Source of the DNA: Bradyrhizobium betae
GTDB taxonomy: Bacteria; Pseudomonadota; Alphaproteobacteria; Rhizobiales; Xanthobacteraceae
DNA: 64,000 nt
Assembly: GCF_008932115.1 (NCBI RefSeq)
Contig: NZ_CP044543.1
Location: 124,001 to 188,000 of the forward strand
Direction: 5' to 3'
In this document: in pieces, positions 1 through 8,504 of the stretch
Position numbering within the stretch: the first letter of the stretch is position 1
Layout of the letters: each line of letters opens with the position of its first letter
Program-made: the position numbers and the translations under genes
The notes under the pieces: generated by a model
Told to the model about the DNA's origin: nothing
What the model saw: only the letters and a program-made list of their open reading frames with translations
The model's database searches: none

Positions 1-141
1 CTCCGCATTGACATCGGCGAACACGGTCCGCACGCCCTCGCCGATCAGCGCCTGTGCGATCGCGCGGCCGATGCCTTTGCCGGCGCCGGTGACGAGCGCC
101 GTGTCGCGTGCAGGATCGAACGGCGTGCTGAACAGGCTCAT
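1..141 (-). CDS. SDR-family oxidoreductase, N-terminal part only
   Basis: This is the first 47 codons of a short-chain dehydrogenase; the rest lies beyond the window edge. It begins MSLFSTPFDPARDT and runs into the Rossmann glycine motif TGAGKGIG, which binds NAD(P) in this family. After about ten helix residues comes VRTVFADVN, where the acidic residue ending beta-2 usually favours NAD over NADP. A good ribosome site (AAGGAGAG) lies just upstream of the ATG at 141. The substrate cannot be told from this fragment. Family assignment is firm; function is open. Confidence 0.8.
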   Translation of the reverse strand, partial: MSLFSTPFDPARDTALVTGAGKGIGRAIAQALIGEGVRTVFADVNAE

Positions 142-271
142 GTCACTCTCCTTGAGCAGGATGCCGGCCACGATAGCGCACCGCAGTGCGAAGCGACAAA
201 TGCGCCCCGGCACCATTGCGGAGCGGCCCGCCGGACGCTAGCCTCTCAAAAAAATGAAGGAGGACCCAAGG

Positions 272-661
272 ATGCGCACCGGTTTCCTGATGGCAGGCCT
301 GTTGCTGATCGCCACATCGGCCCAGGCCGAGGACCGTCCACGCTCGACCTATGTGACACTGGTCTTGCAGGCCTTCGCGGCCAAGGTCGAATGCCCGGGC
401 ACGGATGTCGTCTACCAGGACCTGGTGCAGAAGGCGGAGCAGATGCACCTGCCCGACGGCACCACCGAGAAGGTGCGCAAGGCGATTGCCTGGATGCACA
501 CCGGCGGCAAGATGGGCGAGAAGCAGGACGACGATTTGATGGCCGAGGTCGCGGTGGCGACCCAGGCGACCGATCTCAACCAGCGCCGCCTCGGCATGCC
601 CAGCTGGTGCGAGGCCCAGAAGACCAACCTCGCCGGTCTGATCCGCGCCAAGGGCGGCTAG
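272..661 (+). CDS. small secreted protein of unknown function
   Basis: A 129-residue protein with a clear Sec signal peptide (MRTGFLMAGLLLIATSAQA, cleavage after AQA). The mature part is mostly helical, with two cysteines (AAKVECPG and PSWCEAQ) that could pair in the periplasm. I chose the ATG at 272 because AAGGAGGA lies at 257-264 at ideal spacing; the in-frame ATG at 254 would put that site inside the gene and spoil the leader. I do not recognise the family. It stands alone between the SDR fragment, transcribed away, and another small exported protein. Confidence 0.7.
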   Translation: MRTGFLMAGLLLIATSAQAEDRPRSTYVTLVLQAFAAKVECPGTDVVYQDLVQKAEQMHLPDGTTEKVRKAIAWMHTGGKMGEKQDDDLMAEVAVATQATDLNQRRLGMPSWCEAQKTNLAGLIRAKGG

Positions 662-759
662 TTCCTATCGGGTTGAGCACGCCGCGACGGAACCGCCGCC
701 GCGGCAAATAATCGTCACATTCGTCGCCAGCATACGGGCTCTTTGAACAGGAGACCCCC

Positions 760-1011
760 ATGCGGATTGCCCATTTCGTTTTCGCCGGTGCGCTCGTGGC
801 CAGCGCCGCGCTGACCGTCCCCGTGCTGGCGAAGAATTCCGACGCCCCGAAGAGCGAGGACAAGTCGGCCTCGCCGTCGTCCTGCAGCGCCTATCAGCAG
901 GCGCCGGACGGCTCGTGGGAGCCGCTTCCCTGCAAGGAGACAGGTGAGCGCAGCCAGCCGCAGACCCAGCACAAGTCCGGGGCACAGGGCGCCGATCAGG
1001 GGGAGCACTGA
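760..1011 (+). CDS. small secreted hydrophilic protein
   Basis: An 83-residue protein with a signal peptide (MRIAHFVFAGALVASAALTVPVLA) and a low-complexity polar mature part rich in Ser, Lys, Gln and Glu. Two cysteines bracket the segment SAYQQAPDGSWEPLP, which looks like a small disulfide loop. AGGAGA lies just upstream of the ATG. The family is unknown to me; similar short exported proteins are common in Bradyrhizobium. No operon partner is evident, since the kinase downstream starts 130 bases later. Confidence 0.65.
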   Translation: MRIAHFVFAGALVASAALTVPVLAKNSDAPKSEDKSASPSSCSAYQQAPDGSWEPLPCKETGERSQPQTQHKSGAQGADQGEH

Positions 1012-1141
1012 GGGAACCCGCAGGTTCCATCGACGTTGTCGCTGGCGGCTTGCCGCGATGCGTACGACCGCTAGAATGCCGTGCTAATACCTTGGGCAGG
1101 GCCAGAGACGGCCCCTGGAAACGCCAACACCGCGAGCGCTT

Positions 1142-3253
1142 GTGGATTCGATCGAGTTTGAGGACCTTCAACGCCGTCTGAGGACGCTGGAGGAGGAAAA
1201 CGCACGCCTCAAGGCTCTCGGAGCGGCTGAGCTCACCGAGCGGCAGAACGCGGAGTCCGCCCTCGCCGAGCGCGAGGAGCGCTATTGGACGCTGTTCAAC
1301 TCGATCGACGAGGGATTCTGTATCATCGAGTTCTTCGACGGCCCGCATGGCCCGCTCAGCGACTACGTTCATATCGAAGCCAATCCTGCCTACTCCAAGC
1401 ATGCCGGCATTCCTGACGTCGTCGGCCAGAAGGTCCGTGAGATGGTTCCGGGCGAGGCCGGCGGCTGGGTCGAGCTCTATGGCGGCGTATTGCGGACCGG
1501 CCAGCCGATCCGCTTCGAGCGCGAGCTGGTCGCGACCGGCCGCTACCTCGAGCTTGCCGCGTTCAGGGTCGAGCCCGCCAGCCGCAAGCAAGTCGCAGTG
1601 CTGTTCCAGGACATCACCGCACGCAAGCGGGCCGAGCGAGAGCTGAAGCAGCTCAACGAAACGCTGGAAGCGCGCGTGCTCGCGGCGCTGGCCGAGCGGA
1701 AGCTGATGGCCGACCTCGTCGAGGGCACCGATGCCTTCGTCCAGGTCGTTGACACCGACTTCCGCTGGCTGGCCATCAACGGCGCCGCGGCCCAGGAATT
1801 TCATCGCATCTACGGCATCTTGCCGAAGGTCGGTGACAACATGCTCGAGCTGCTTGAAGATCAACCGGAGCATCGCGACGCCATCCGCACCGTCTGGTCG
1901 CGGGCGCTCACCGGAGAGGCCTTCGTCGAGATCGCCGGGTTTGGCGAACCCGGGCGTGCCCGCCGCTTCTACGAGATGCGCTTCAACGGCCTGCGCGACG
2001 GCGAAGGCCGGCTTCTCGGTGCCTACCAGTTCTCCTACGACGTCACCGAACGCCTGAAGGAGCAGGAGCGGCTGCGCGAGGCCGAGGAAGCACTGCGCCA
2101 GTCGCAGAAGATGGAAGCGGTCGGCCAGCTGACGGGCGGCATCGCGCACGATTTCAACAATCTGCTCACCGGGATCATCGGCTCACTCGAACTCCTGCAG
2201 ACGCGCATCGGCCAGGGCCGCGTCAAGGAGATCGACCGCTACGTCTCGGCGGCGCAAGGCGCGGCCAAGCGCGCCGCGGCGCTGACGCACCGCCTGTTGG
2301 CCTTCTCGCGTCGGCAGACGCTCGATCCCAGGCCGACCGATCTCAACCGCCTCGTCATGGGCATGGAGGAGCTGGTCCGCCGCACCGTCGGCCCGGAGAT
2401 CGCGGTGGAGGTCGTCACGGCCGGCGGCTTGTGGCCGACGCTGATCGATGCCTCGCAGCTCGAGAACGCCCTGCTCAACCTCTGCATCAACGCCCGCGAC
2501 GCGATGCCCGGGGGCGGCCGGCTCACCATCGAGACCGCCAACCGCTGGCTCGACGACCATGGCGCCGGCGAGCGCGATCTCGAACCCGGCCAATACGTCT
2601 CGCTCTGCGTCACCGATACCGGCACCGGCATGACGCCCGAGGTCATCGAACGCGCCTTCGATCCCTTCTTCACCACGAAGCCGATCGGCCAGGGAACCGG
2701 CCTCGGCCTCTCCATGGTCTATGGCTTCGTGCGCCAGTCCGGAGGCCAGGTCCGGATCTATTCCGAGGTCGGCCAGGGCACGACGATGTGTCTCTACCTG
2801 CCGCGGCACTATGGCAAGGAGGCCGACAAGCCGTCCGCACTCGCGGCCAAAAGCGCGGCACGACCACAGGCGAGCCACACCATCCTGGTCGTCGACGACG
2901 AGCCCTCGATCCGGATGCTGCTGACGGATGCGCTGGAAGACATCGGCTTCAACGTCCTCGAAGCCCATGACGGGCCGACCGGCCTGAACATCCTCCAGTC
3001 CGACCAGGTCATCGACCTGCTCGTGACCGATGTCGGCCTGCCCGGCGGCATGAACGGCCGCCAGCTCGCGGACGCCGCGCGCACGACGCGGCCGGCACTC
3101 AAGGTGCTGTTCATTACCGGCTATGCCGAGAACGCCATCATCGGCAATGGCCAGCTCGCCCCTGATATGCAGGTGCTGACAAAGCCCTTCGTGGTCGAGG
3201 CACTGGCGAGCCGCATCCTCGACATGATCAAGGACGGAACCGGGCGCAACTGA
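1142..3253 (+). CDS. PAS hybrid sensor histidine kinase with C-terminal receiver
   Basis: A 703-residue soluble hybrid kinase. A coiled-coil N-terminus (about 1-45) leads to one PAS domain (about 45-165), a second PAS (about 185-305), then a HisKA helix with [11 protein letters not shown], whose His at about 336 should be autophosphorylated. A HATPase domain follows (N box [13 protein letters not shown] boxes DTGTGM and [13 protein letters not shown]). The C-terminal receiver (from about residue 580) has DDE, Asp at about 630 and the conserved Lys in TKPF. No membrane segment is visible, so the signal is probably cytoplasmic. No separate response-regulator gene is adjacent. The start is a GTG; there is no strong Shine-Dalgarno sequence. 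The signal and output are unknown. Confidence 0.9.
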   Translation: MDSIEFEDLQRRLRTLEEENARLKALGAAELTERQNAESALAEREERYWTLFNSIDEGFCIIEFFDGPHGPLSDYVHIEANPAYSKHAGIPDVVGQKVREMVPGEAGGWVELYGGVLRTGQPIRFERELVATGRYLELAAFRVEPASRKQVAVLFQDITARKRAERELKQLNETLEARVLAALAERKLMADLVEGTDAFVQVVDTDFRWLAINGAAAQEFHRIYGILPKVGDNMLELLEDQPEHRDAIRTVWSRALTGEAFVEIAGFGEPGRARRFYEMRFNGLRDGEGRLLGAYQFSYDVTERLKEQERLREAEEALRQSQKMEAVGQLTGGIAHDFNNLLTGIIGSLELLQTRIGQGRVKEIDRYVSAAQGAAKRAAALTHRLLAFSRRQTLDPRPTDLNRLVMGMEELVRRTVGPEIAVEVVTAGGLWPTLIDASQLENALLNLCINARDAMPGGGRLTIETANRWLDDHGAGERDLEPGQYVSLCVTDTGTGMTPEVIERAFDPFFTTKPIGQGTGLGLSMVYGFVRQSGGQVRIYSEVGQGTTMCLYLPRHYGKEADKPSALAAKSAARPQASHTILVVDDEPSIRMLLTDALEDIGFNVLEAHDGPTGLNILQSDQVIDLLVTDVGLPGGMNGRQLADAARTTRPALKVLFITGYAENAIIGNGQLAPDMQVLTKPFVVEALASRILDMIKDGTGRN

Positions 3254-3259
3254 TACCGA

Positions 3260-3445
3260 TCAGCTCTGGTGCGGCCCGCGCATGACCTTCATGGCATCGA
3301 CGATATGACGCCATTCCCTGGCCTCGTCGGCCTCGCCGCGGCCTTCGCAGGCCTGCGCCTGTTCCGCGGCCTTCGCGATCGCACCAAAACCATGCTGTTC
3401 CAGCATTTGCCGCGCAACGGTGTGGACCTGGACCTCGGACATCAT
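3260..3445 (-). CDS. small conserved-looking cytoplasmic protein
   Basis: A 61-residue helical, charged protein starting MMSEVQVHTVARQML. A purine-rich site (GGGAGAG) lies upstream of the ATG at 445 in this kilobase, whereas longer upstream extensions of the frame read as non-coding arginine/proline-rich sequence. It contains an alanine/glutamate-rich helix ending in WRHIVDAMKVM. I do not recognise a named family. It converges tail-to-tail with the histidine kinase (6 bases apart), so any functional link is only positional. Confidence 0.55.
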   Translation of the reverse strand: MMSEVQVHTVARQMLEQHGFGAIAKAAEQAQACEGRGEADEAREWRHIVDAMKVMRGPHQS

Positions 3446-3591
3446 GGGCGCTCTCCCTCTTGAGGAAACCGCGTCGCCCGGCTCGGCGCTCCGCGGCTCC
3501 CAGACAACGATCTCGCTGCGGGCCGCGTTCCGCCAGCCGCCGATCACATCGCCTGGGACCGGTCCGGGTCTGGCCGTGCCCGCGCAAGACA

Positions 3592-3623
3592 AAGGCGGCC
3601 CGCTGTGCCCAGCGGACCGCCTT
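3592..3623 (-). terminator. probable terminator of the minCDE operon
   Basis: A hairpin with a 14-base-pair stem (arms beginning AAGGCGG and ending CCGCCTT, one mismatch) and a four-base loop. It lies about 40 bases beyond the minE stop and is followed on the minus strand by TTTGTCTT. Confidence 0.6.
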
Positions 3624-3662
3624 CTCACCCTCCCCAAACCCGGATGTATTCGGCCGCGCCCC

Positions 3663-3944
3663 CTACGCGACCGCCACTTTCTTGCGCTCGAAGTCGTTGG
3701 GCACCTCGATATCGACCTCCAGGGTCGACACCTCGTCGCCGCGCTCGAGCCGGACGATGACCTTGGTCGGATCCAGCGTCACGTGCCTGGATACGACGGC
3801 GAGAATCTCCTCACGCAGCACGCCGAGCAGATCGGGCTGGCCGCGCAGCCCGCGTTCATGGGCAAGCAGGATCTGCAAACGTTCGCGAGCGACCGGTGCA
3901 GAGGCCTTGTTGCCGCGGAGAAGCCGGAGCAGACCCATGCTCAT
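3663..3944 (-). CDS. minE: cell division topological specificity factor MinE
   Basis: MinE, 93 residues, binds MinD on the membrane and stimulates its ATPase, driving the pole-to-pole oscillation that keeps the Z-ring at midcell. The N-terminal segment [11 protein letters not shown] is the membrane-targeting amphipathic helix. The anti-MinCD region [14 protein letters not shown] and the C-terminal topological domain ([13 protein letters not shown] ... LEVDIEVP) are both clear. The start at 3944 overlaps the minD stop by four bases (ATGA), supporting translational coupling. It is the last gene of minCDE, the usual order. Confidence 0.97.
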   Translation of the reverse strand: MSMGLLRLLRGNKASAPVARERLQILLAHERGLRGQPDLLGVLREEILAVVSRHVTLDPTKVIVRLERGDEVSTLEVDIEVPNDFERKKVAVA

Positions 3945-4756
3945 GCAGCCCTCCGTCGCAGCAGGCGATCCATGAAACCCTTGCGCTCGGCCGGCACCTG
4001 CATGGCGACGGTCTCGCCGCACAGCCGGCGCGCCGCGTCGATATAGGCTCGCGCGGGTGCGCCTTCGGCGTTCGACAACGTCACCGGCGTGCCGACGTTG
4101 GAGGCGCGCAGCACGTCCTGGCTCTCCGGGATGATCCCGAGCAGAGGCGTCGCGAGAATTTCGAGGATGTCCTCGATGGTCAGCATCTCGCCGCGCGCGG
4201 CGCGGGAGGGATCGTAACGCGTGATGAGAATGTGCTTCTCGACGCGCTCGCCCTTCTCGGCTCGCACCGTCTTGGAATCGAGCATGCCGATGATGCGGTC
4301 GGAATCGCGCACCGAGGACACTTCGGGATTGGTGACGATCACGGCCTCGTCGGCAAAGCGCATCGCCATGGAGGCGCCGCGCTCGATGCCGGCCGGACTG
4401 TCGCAGATCACCCAGTCGAAACGGCTGCGCAGATCGGCGATGACCTTGCCGACGCCCTCTTCCGTGAGCGCGTCCTTGTCGCGGGTCTGCGAGGCCGGCA
4501 GCAGCCACAGATTCTCCAGCCGCTTGTCCTTGATCAGCGCCTGCGGCAGCTTGGCCACGCCCTGCACCACGTTGATGAGGTCGAACACGACGCGGCGTTC
4601 GGCGCCCATCACGAGGTCGAGGTTGCGCAAGCCGACGTCGAAATCGACCACGACGACCTTCTCGCCGCGTTGCGCCAGCGCAGCCCCCAGTGCGGCGGTC
4701 GTCGTCGTCTTGCCGACGCCGCCCTTGCCTGATGTCACGACCAGTACCTTGGCCAT
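3941..4756 (-). CDS. minD: septum site-determining ATPase MinD
   Basis: MinD, 271 residues, is a deviant-Walker ParA-like ATPase that dimerises on ATP, binds the membrane and recruits MinC. The signature [14 protein letters not shown] is at residues 11-24, switch I is [11 protein letters not shown], and switch II is [13 protein letters not shown]. The extreme C-terminus ([13 protein letters not shown]) is a short amphipathic helix matching the membrane-targeting sequence of the family. It lies between minC (19 bases upstream) and minE (four-base overlap). Length and motifs are entirely normal. Confidence 0.97.
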   Translation of the reverse strand: MAKVLVVTSGKGGVGKTTTTAALGAALAQRGEKVVVVDFDVGLRNLDLVMGAERRVVFDLINVVQGVAKLPQALIKDKRLENLWLLPASQTRDKDALTEEGVGKVIADLRSRFDWVICDSPAGIERGASMAMRFADEAVIVTNPEVSSVRDSDRIIGMLDSKTVRAEKGERVEKHILITRYDPSRAARGEMLTIEDILEILATPLLGIIPESQDVLRASNVGTPVTLSNAEGAPARAYIDAARRLCGETVAMQVPAERKGFMDRLLRRRAA

Positions 4757-4775
4757 CTCGAAAATCTCCTTCTGG

Positions 4776-5474
4776 TCAGTTCAGCGCGGTAATTCGCATG
4801 GTGTTGCCTTGCAGCCAGGCCTGGGCCGGCCGGCCGCGCAAGGCGGCGTCGATATCGTCGGCGGTCTGGTAAAATCCATCGATTGCAAGCAGTTCGGCCT
4901 CGATCTTCTGGCAATAGATGCGAGCGCTCGTGTGACCGTTCACGCCCGCCATGGCGCGGCCGCGCAGCGCGCCGTAGATGTGGATGGAGCCGCCGGCAAC
5001 GACTTCCGCGCCGGAGCCGACCGAGCCCAGAATGGTGACGTCGCCGTCGGGGAAGATCACGGTCTGGCCCGAGCGCACGGGGGCCTCCAGCAGCAGCGAG
5101 GTCGGCTTGGCCTCGGCCTTCGCCTCGGGCTTCTTCGGCGCGCTCGGCTCGACCACGCAGCTGCGTCCGCCCGACAGCAGCGGCGGCATCGCCGGCGTCA
5201 ACCGCGCCTCCTCCACGCCCTCGATGCCGAGCACGCGGATGTTGCGGTCCTGAAGGCTGGTGAGCAGATGGTTGATGCCGGACTGGCTGAGATCGACCGA
5301 GGACAGGTCGACCACCACGGGGCGACCGGCGAAGAAACCGGGCGAGCGGGCGATAGTGGTGTCGATCTCCTGGAGCCAGTCCTGGATCGGAACCGTCGGC
5401 ACGAACACGAAGGCCACATAGGAGCGCCCGCGCAGGCGCACCATTTGGCGTTGGACTTTTGCTGCAGCCTCCAT
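4776..5474 (-). CDS. minC: septum formation inhibitor MinC
   Basis: MinC, 232 residues, blocks FtsZ assembly away from midcell when recruited by MinD. The N-terminal domain (about 1-105: RQMVRLRGRSYVAFVF ... VVVDLSSVDL) is the FtsZ-inhibiting part. A variable linker rich in Ala, Pro and Lys follows. The C-terminal domain (about 130-230) has the right-handed beta-helix pattern with GSVGSGAEVVAGGSIHIYG and LRGRAMAGV, which dimerises and binds MinD. It is the first gene of the min operon. The long repeat-filled spacer upstream (5475-5870) should hold its promoter, but I could not place one confidently. Confidence 0.96.
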   Translation of the reverse strand: MEAAAKVQRQMVRLRGRSYVAFVFVPTVPIQDWLQEIDTTIARSPGFFAGRPVVVDLSSVDLSQSGINHLLTSLQDRNIRVLGIEGVEEARLTPAMPPLLSGGRSCVVEPSAPKKPEAKAEAKPTSLLLEAPVRSGQTVIFPDGDVTILGSVGSGAEVVAGGSIHIYGALRGRAMAGVNGHTSARIYCQKIEAELLAIDGFYQTADDIDAALRGRPAQAWLQGNTMRITALN

Positions 5475-5603
5475 AGCGGCCGACTCGTTCCCTGTTATTG
5501 AATGGTTAACGATGCGGCGGATTTGGTTAACGACTGGTTAACTCCTCCGTGGGGTTACGTGGGTGGGAGCTGGTTGGGCCAGCAGCGAATGCCGCCCCCC
5601 GTT

Positions 5604-5736
5604 CCGTCATCCTGAGGTGCGAGCCATAGGGCGCGCGCAGCGCCCTATGGGAAGCCTCGAAGGATGCACGGCCGAGCTGCAGCCAGGCCGTCGCCCTTCG
5701 AGGGCAGCTGAAGAAGCGGCCCCCTCGGGGTGACGG
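5604..5736. repeat. palindromic intergenic repeat, family A, copy 1
   Basis: A 133-base element with imperfect inverted ends (CCGTCATCCTGAGG at the left, complementary with mismatches to CCCTCGGGGTGACGG at the right) and an inner hairpin (CATAGGGCG / CGCCCTATG). A second copy lies at 46791-46921 and shares blocks such as GCCTCGAAGGATG and GCCGTCGCCCTTCGAGGGC. No protein is encoded. Elements of this sort are dispersed in rhizobial genomes. Confidence 0.85.
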
Positions 5737-5766
5737 TGACGGATTGGCGCGCAACTACATCACCAT

Positions 5767-5846
5767 CGTCATTGCGAGCGTAGCGAAGCAATCCAGACTG
5801 CCCCTACGGAGAGATTCTGGATTGCTTCGCTACGCTCGCAATGACG
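5767..5846. repeat. palindromic intergenic repeat, family B, copy 1
   Basis: An 80-base element made of two perfect 31-base inverted arms (5767-5797 and 5816-5846, beginning CGTCATTGCGAGCGTAGCG) around an 18-base loop. A second, diverged copy lies at 49957-50042. Transcribed, it would form a very stable hairpin, so it may also end transcripts entering from the binding-protein gene at 5871. Confidence 0.9.
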
Positions 5847-5870
5847 GAGGATGGAGCGACGGCCGCCCCC

Positions 5871-6875
5871 CTACTTCTTCACCTTGCTGGCATCCATCTT
5901 GACGCTAGGATCCAGCATCCTGGTCGAGAATGCGGTGCTCACGTCGAACGGCTTCTCCATGCCCAGATAGGTCTGGACCAATTCGTAGTCCTTCTTCATC
6001 CGCTCGCCGTCGATCCAGCCGAGGCCCTTGGTGGTCGTGAACTCGTCCGTCATCAGGTACTTGATGCGCTCCCACTGGCGCTCCTGGTTCGCCTTGTCGA
6101 GGCCGGAGACCTGGTCGAGCAGCGCCTTCAGGCAGGGCTCGACGTCGGCGACGCACGTCGCAAAGGCCTTCTGCGAGATGCGCACGAATTCCTCGACGAG
6201 CTTTGGATTTTTCTGCAAGTAAGCGCCGTTGACGATCAGCGAATTGCCATAGGGGTTGAGCCCGATGTCCTTCCAGTTGACGTAGCCGAGGTCGGGTCCG
6301 AACTCGATCACCTTCAAATCGTGCTCGTTGTAGAAGTCGCTGATGATATCGACAGTGTGGCTCTTGAGGCCCGCGATCTTCGCGGTCGGCCCGATATTGA
6401 CGAAGCTGACCGCATCCGGCGCGATGCCGGCGGCCTTGGCGAAGGCCGGCCACATCACGCGCGAGGCGTCGCCGGGCGGGTTGCCGATCTTGTGGCTCGG
6501 AAAATCCTTCACCCCGTTCACGCCGTAGCTTTTCAGCCAATAGAACGTCTGGCCGGTGTTGGCGTAGATGCTCATCAGCGCGACGTCGTCGGCGCCCTTG
6601 CTCTTGGCGACCAGCATGGTGGCGAGATCGGCGATGCCGAAGGCCGAGCCGCCCGCGCCGACCTTGGCGGCCGAGACGCCGGAGCCCTTGCCGACCTCGA
6701 TGGTCAGGTCGATACCGGCCTTCTCGTACCAGCCCTGCGCCTTGGCGTAATAGAACGGCGAATGGTCGGCCGTCGGCGTCCAGTTCAGGATCAGATTGAC
6801 CGCCTCGCCCGCGCTGGCGGGTACCGCCGGCAAGCCGAGCATCAGGGTCACGACCGCCGCCTGCAAACGCTTCAT
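5871..6875 (-). CDS. ABC transporter substrate-binding protein, NMT1/ThiY-SsuA type
   Basis: A 334-residue periplasmic binding protein with a signal peptide (MKRLQAAVVTLMLGLPAVPASA). The mature start VNLILNWTPTADHSPFYYAKAQGWYEKAGIDL is typical of the NMT1-like family (pyrimidine, sulfonate or nitrate-type ligands). Later segments (VGAGGSAFGIADLATMLV) match the fold. The ATG at 6875 has GAGGAGAG upstream. It diverges from tetR and the permease-ATPase gene string, the only such transporter parts in this window, so it is very probably their binding component. The ligand is unknown; the aromatic pocket would suit a heterocycle, but that is inference. Confidence 0.9.
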   Translation of the reverse strand: MKRLQAAVVTLMLGLPAVPASAGEAVNLILNWTPTADHSPFYYAKAQGWYEKAGIDLTIEVGKGSGVSAAKVGAGGSAFGIADLATMLVAKSKGADDVALMSIYANTGQTFYWLKSYGVNGVKDFPSHKIGNPPGDASRVMWPAFAKAAGIAPDAVSFVNIGPTAKIAGLKSHTVDIISDFYNEHDLKVIEFGPDLGYVNWKDIGLNPYGNSLIVNGAYLQKNPKLVEEFVRISQKAFATCVADVEPCLKALLDQVSGLDKANQERQWERIKYLMTDEFTTTKGLGWIDGERMKKDYELVQTYLGMEKPFDVSTAFSTRMLDPSVKMDASKVKK

Positions 6876-6958
6876 CGCATCTCTCCTCGTTGCCGCGACC
6901 CGGCTTGTCGCTCTCCCCATGTGAGGATACCAATGCAACAAGGCCGCCCTCAACTTGT

Positions 6959-6972
6959 CAACTGTTTGGTTG
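6959..6972. promoter_or_regulatory. candidate TetR operator, left site
   Basis: CAACTGTTTGGTTG, just upstream of the preferred tetR ATG (6976), matches 10 of 14 bases of the better palindrome CAACCAACTGGTTG found immediately after tetR (7625-7638). It lies in the divergent region between tetR and the binding-protein gene, where a TetR autoregulatory site would be expected. Confidence 0.45.
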
Positions 6973-6975
6973 GAA

Positions 6976-7623
6976 ATGCCCGCAAAACGTTCAGGCGACA
7001 CCGTGCCGCAGCGGCGCGATCCCGTCGCCACCCGCAAGAAGCTGCTCACCGCGGCGCGCCAGGAATTCGCCCGGCACGGCTTTGCGGGCGCCCGCGTCGA
7101 CGAGATCGCGATGCGCGCCGGCGTCAACAAGCAGCTGGTCTACCACTATTTCGGCGACAAGGACGCGCTCTACCTCGCCGTGCTCGAAGTGGTCTACGAG
7201 GACATCCGCGAGCAGGAGCGCAGGCTCAATCTCGAAGGCCTGCCGCCGGAAAAGGCGATCCGCAAGCTGATCGAGGCTTCGTTCGACCATCTGGCTGCAA
7301 ACCCTGATTTCATCGTGCTTCTGAACGACGAGAACCGCGGCGGCGCCCGCCACGTCCGCGGCTCGACGCGGCTGGAGGCGATGCATTCCCCGCTGGTCAA
7401 GAGCGTCTCCCACATCCTCAACGAGGGGGTGCGCTCGGGCGTGTTCCGCAAGGGCATCGATCCCGTCCAGCTCTATATCTCGATTGCGGGCCTCAGCTAT
7501 TTCTTCTTCTCCAACACGCCGACGCTGTCGGCGATCTTCGGCAAGGATCTGTCGAGCCGGGCCCAGCGTCTCGCCCGCCGCCGGCACGTCGCCGATCTCA
7601 TACTGCATTCGCTCCGGCCCTAA
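6976..7623 (+). CDS. TetR-family transcriptional regulator
   Basis: A 215-residue TetR repressor. The N-terminal helix-turn-helix is clear: TRKKLLTAARQEFARHGF, then VDEIAMRAGVNKQLVYHYFGDK. The C-terminal ligand and dimer domain (about 80-215) is of the general AcrR/RutR-like size. I prefer the ATG at 6976; a TTG at 6955 is possible but would place the candidate operator inside the gene. It is encoded between the divergent binding protein and the permease operon, with similar CAAC...GTTG palindromes on both sides, so it probably represses the whole uptake module and responds to its substrate. Confidence 0.9.
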   Translation: MPAKRSGDTVPQRRDPVATRKKLLTAARQEFARHGFAGARVDEIAMRAGVNKQLVYHYFGDKDALYLAVLEVVYEDIREQERRLNLEGLPPEKAIRKLIEASFDHLAANPDFIVLLNDENRGGARHVRGSTRLEAMHSPLVKSVSHILNEGVRSGVFRKGIDPVQLYISIAGLSYFFFSNTPTLSAIFGKDLSSRAQRLARRRHVADLILHSLRP

Positions 7624-7624
7624 T

Positions 7625-7638
7625 CAACCAACTGGTTG
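7625..7638. promoter_or_regulatory. candidate TetR operator, right site
   Basis: CAACCAACTGGTTG is a near-perfect palindrome (six-base arms CAACCA/TGGTTG) placed two bases after the tetR stop and about 70 bases before the permease start. It would allow the regulator to control the permease operon separately from its own gene. Confidence 0.5.
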
Positions 7639-7707
7639 AAACTTGGATCGAGGCCGGTTAGGCTGGCGACCAGCGGCAAGGTGGCCGCCGGCAACAGGGA
7701 GCACTCG

Positions 7708-8478
7708 GTGACGGGAGACGGAGCACGCACCACGCGCAGCTTTGCGATCATCCTGGTCGTTCACCTCGCCGTGCTCCTGCTGTGGCAGGTGGCGGTCGAT
7801 GCCTTCCATGTGCCGAAATTCATCCTGCCCTCTCCGCTCGCGACCATCCAGACGCTGGGAATCGCAAGCTATGCCTGGGGCGCCAACACGCTGGTGACGG
7901 CGGTCGAGATCCTCGGCGGCTTCGCGCTCGGCGCCTTCGTCGGGGTGGCGCTGGCGGTGATCTTCAGCTGGACGCCGCTGCTGAGCATGGCGCTGCTACC
8001 GCTGTTCGTGACGCTGAACATGATCCCGAAGGTCGCGCTCGGCCCGCTCCTGATCGTCTGGTTCTCCTACGGCATCGTGCCGAACATCCTGATCGCGTTC
8101 AGCATCTGCTTCTTCCCGATCCTGCTCACCACGGCGCGCGGCCTGCGCGAAGTCGAGCCTGACCTGCTCGATCTCGTCAAATCGCTGCGCGGCTCGCGCT
8201 GGATTCTGTTCCGCAAGATCCAACTGCCGGGATCGCTGCCTTACGTGTTCTCCGGCATGAAGGTCGGCGCAATCCTCGCGGTCGCCGGCGCCATCGTCGG
8301 CGAGTTCATCGCCTCCGAGCGCGGGCTCGGCTACCTCATGATCCAGGTGCAGTCCTCGCTCGACACGCCCGCGATGGTGATGGCGGTCGTGCTGCTGACC
8401 CTGCTCGGGGTCGCCCTCTACGGCCTGGTGCTCGTCCTCGAACGCATGTTCGTGGTCGGCGACGCAAGGCAGAACTAG
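7708..8478 (+). CDS. ABC transporter permease, SsuC/TauC-like
   Basis: A 256-residue inner-membrane permease of the binding-protein-dependent family. Six or so hydrophobic segments are visible, beginning with FAIILVVHLAVLLLWQVAV. The cytoplasmic coupling loop (EVEPDLLDLVKSLRGSRW ... IQLPGSLPYVFSGMKVG) carries the EAA-type motif that contacts the ATPase. I chose the GTG at 7708, which has GGGAG upstream; the frame is open to a TTG at 7636 that overlaps the candidate operator. It should work with the ATPase at 11409 and the binding protein at 5871. Confidence 0.9.
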   Translation: MTGDGARTTRSFAIILVVHLAVLLLWQVAVDAFHVPKFILPSPLATIQTLGIASYAWGANTLVTAVEILGGFALGAFVGVALAVIFSWTPLLSMALLPLFVTLNMIPKVALGPLLIVWFSYGIVPNILIAFSICFFPILLTTARGLREVEPDLLDLVKSLRGSRWILFRKIQLPGSLPYVFSGMKVGAILAVAGAIVGEFIASERGLGYLMIQVQSSLDTPAMVMAVVLLTLLGVALYGLVLVLERMFVVGDARQN

Positions 8479-8504
8479 GAACGGCAGACTTGAAGGATAG
8501 AACC

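Noticed and set aside
665..2149. A 494-codon minus-strand frame over the histidine kinase
   Set aside because: Antisense shadow; no domain, and the kinase is unambiguous.
5527..5754. A 75-codon minus-strand frame
   Set aside because: It lies almost wholly inside palindromic repeat A and has no coding character.
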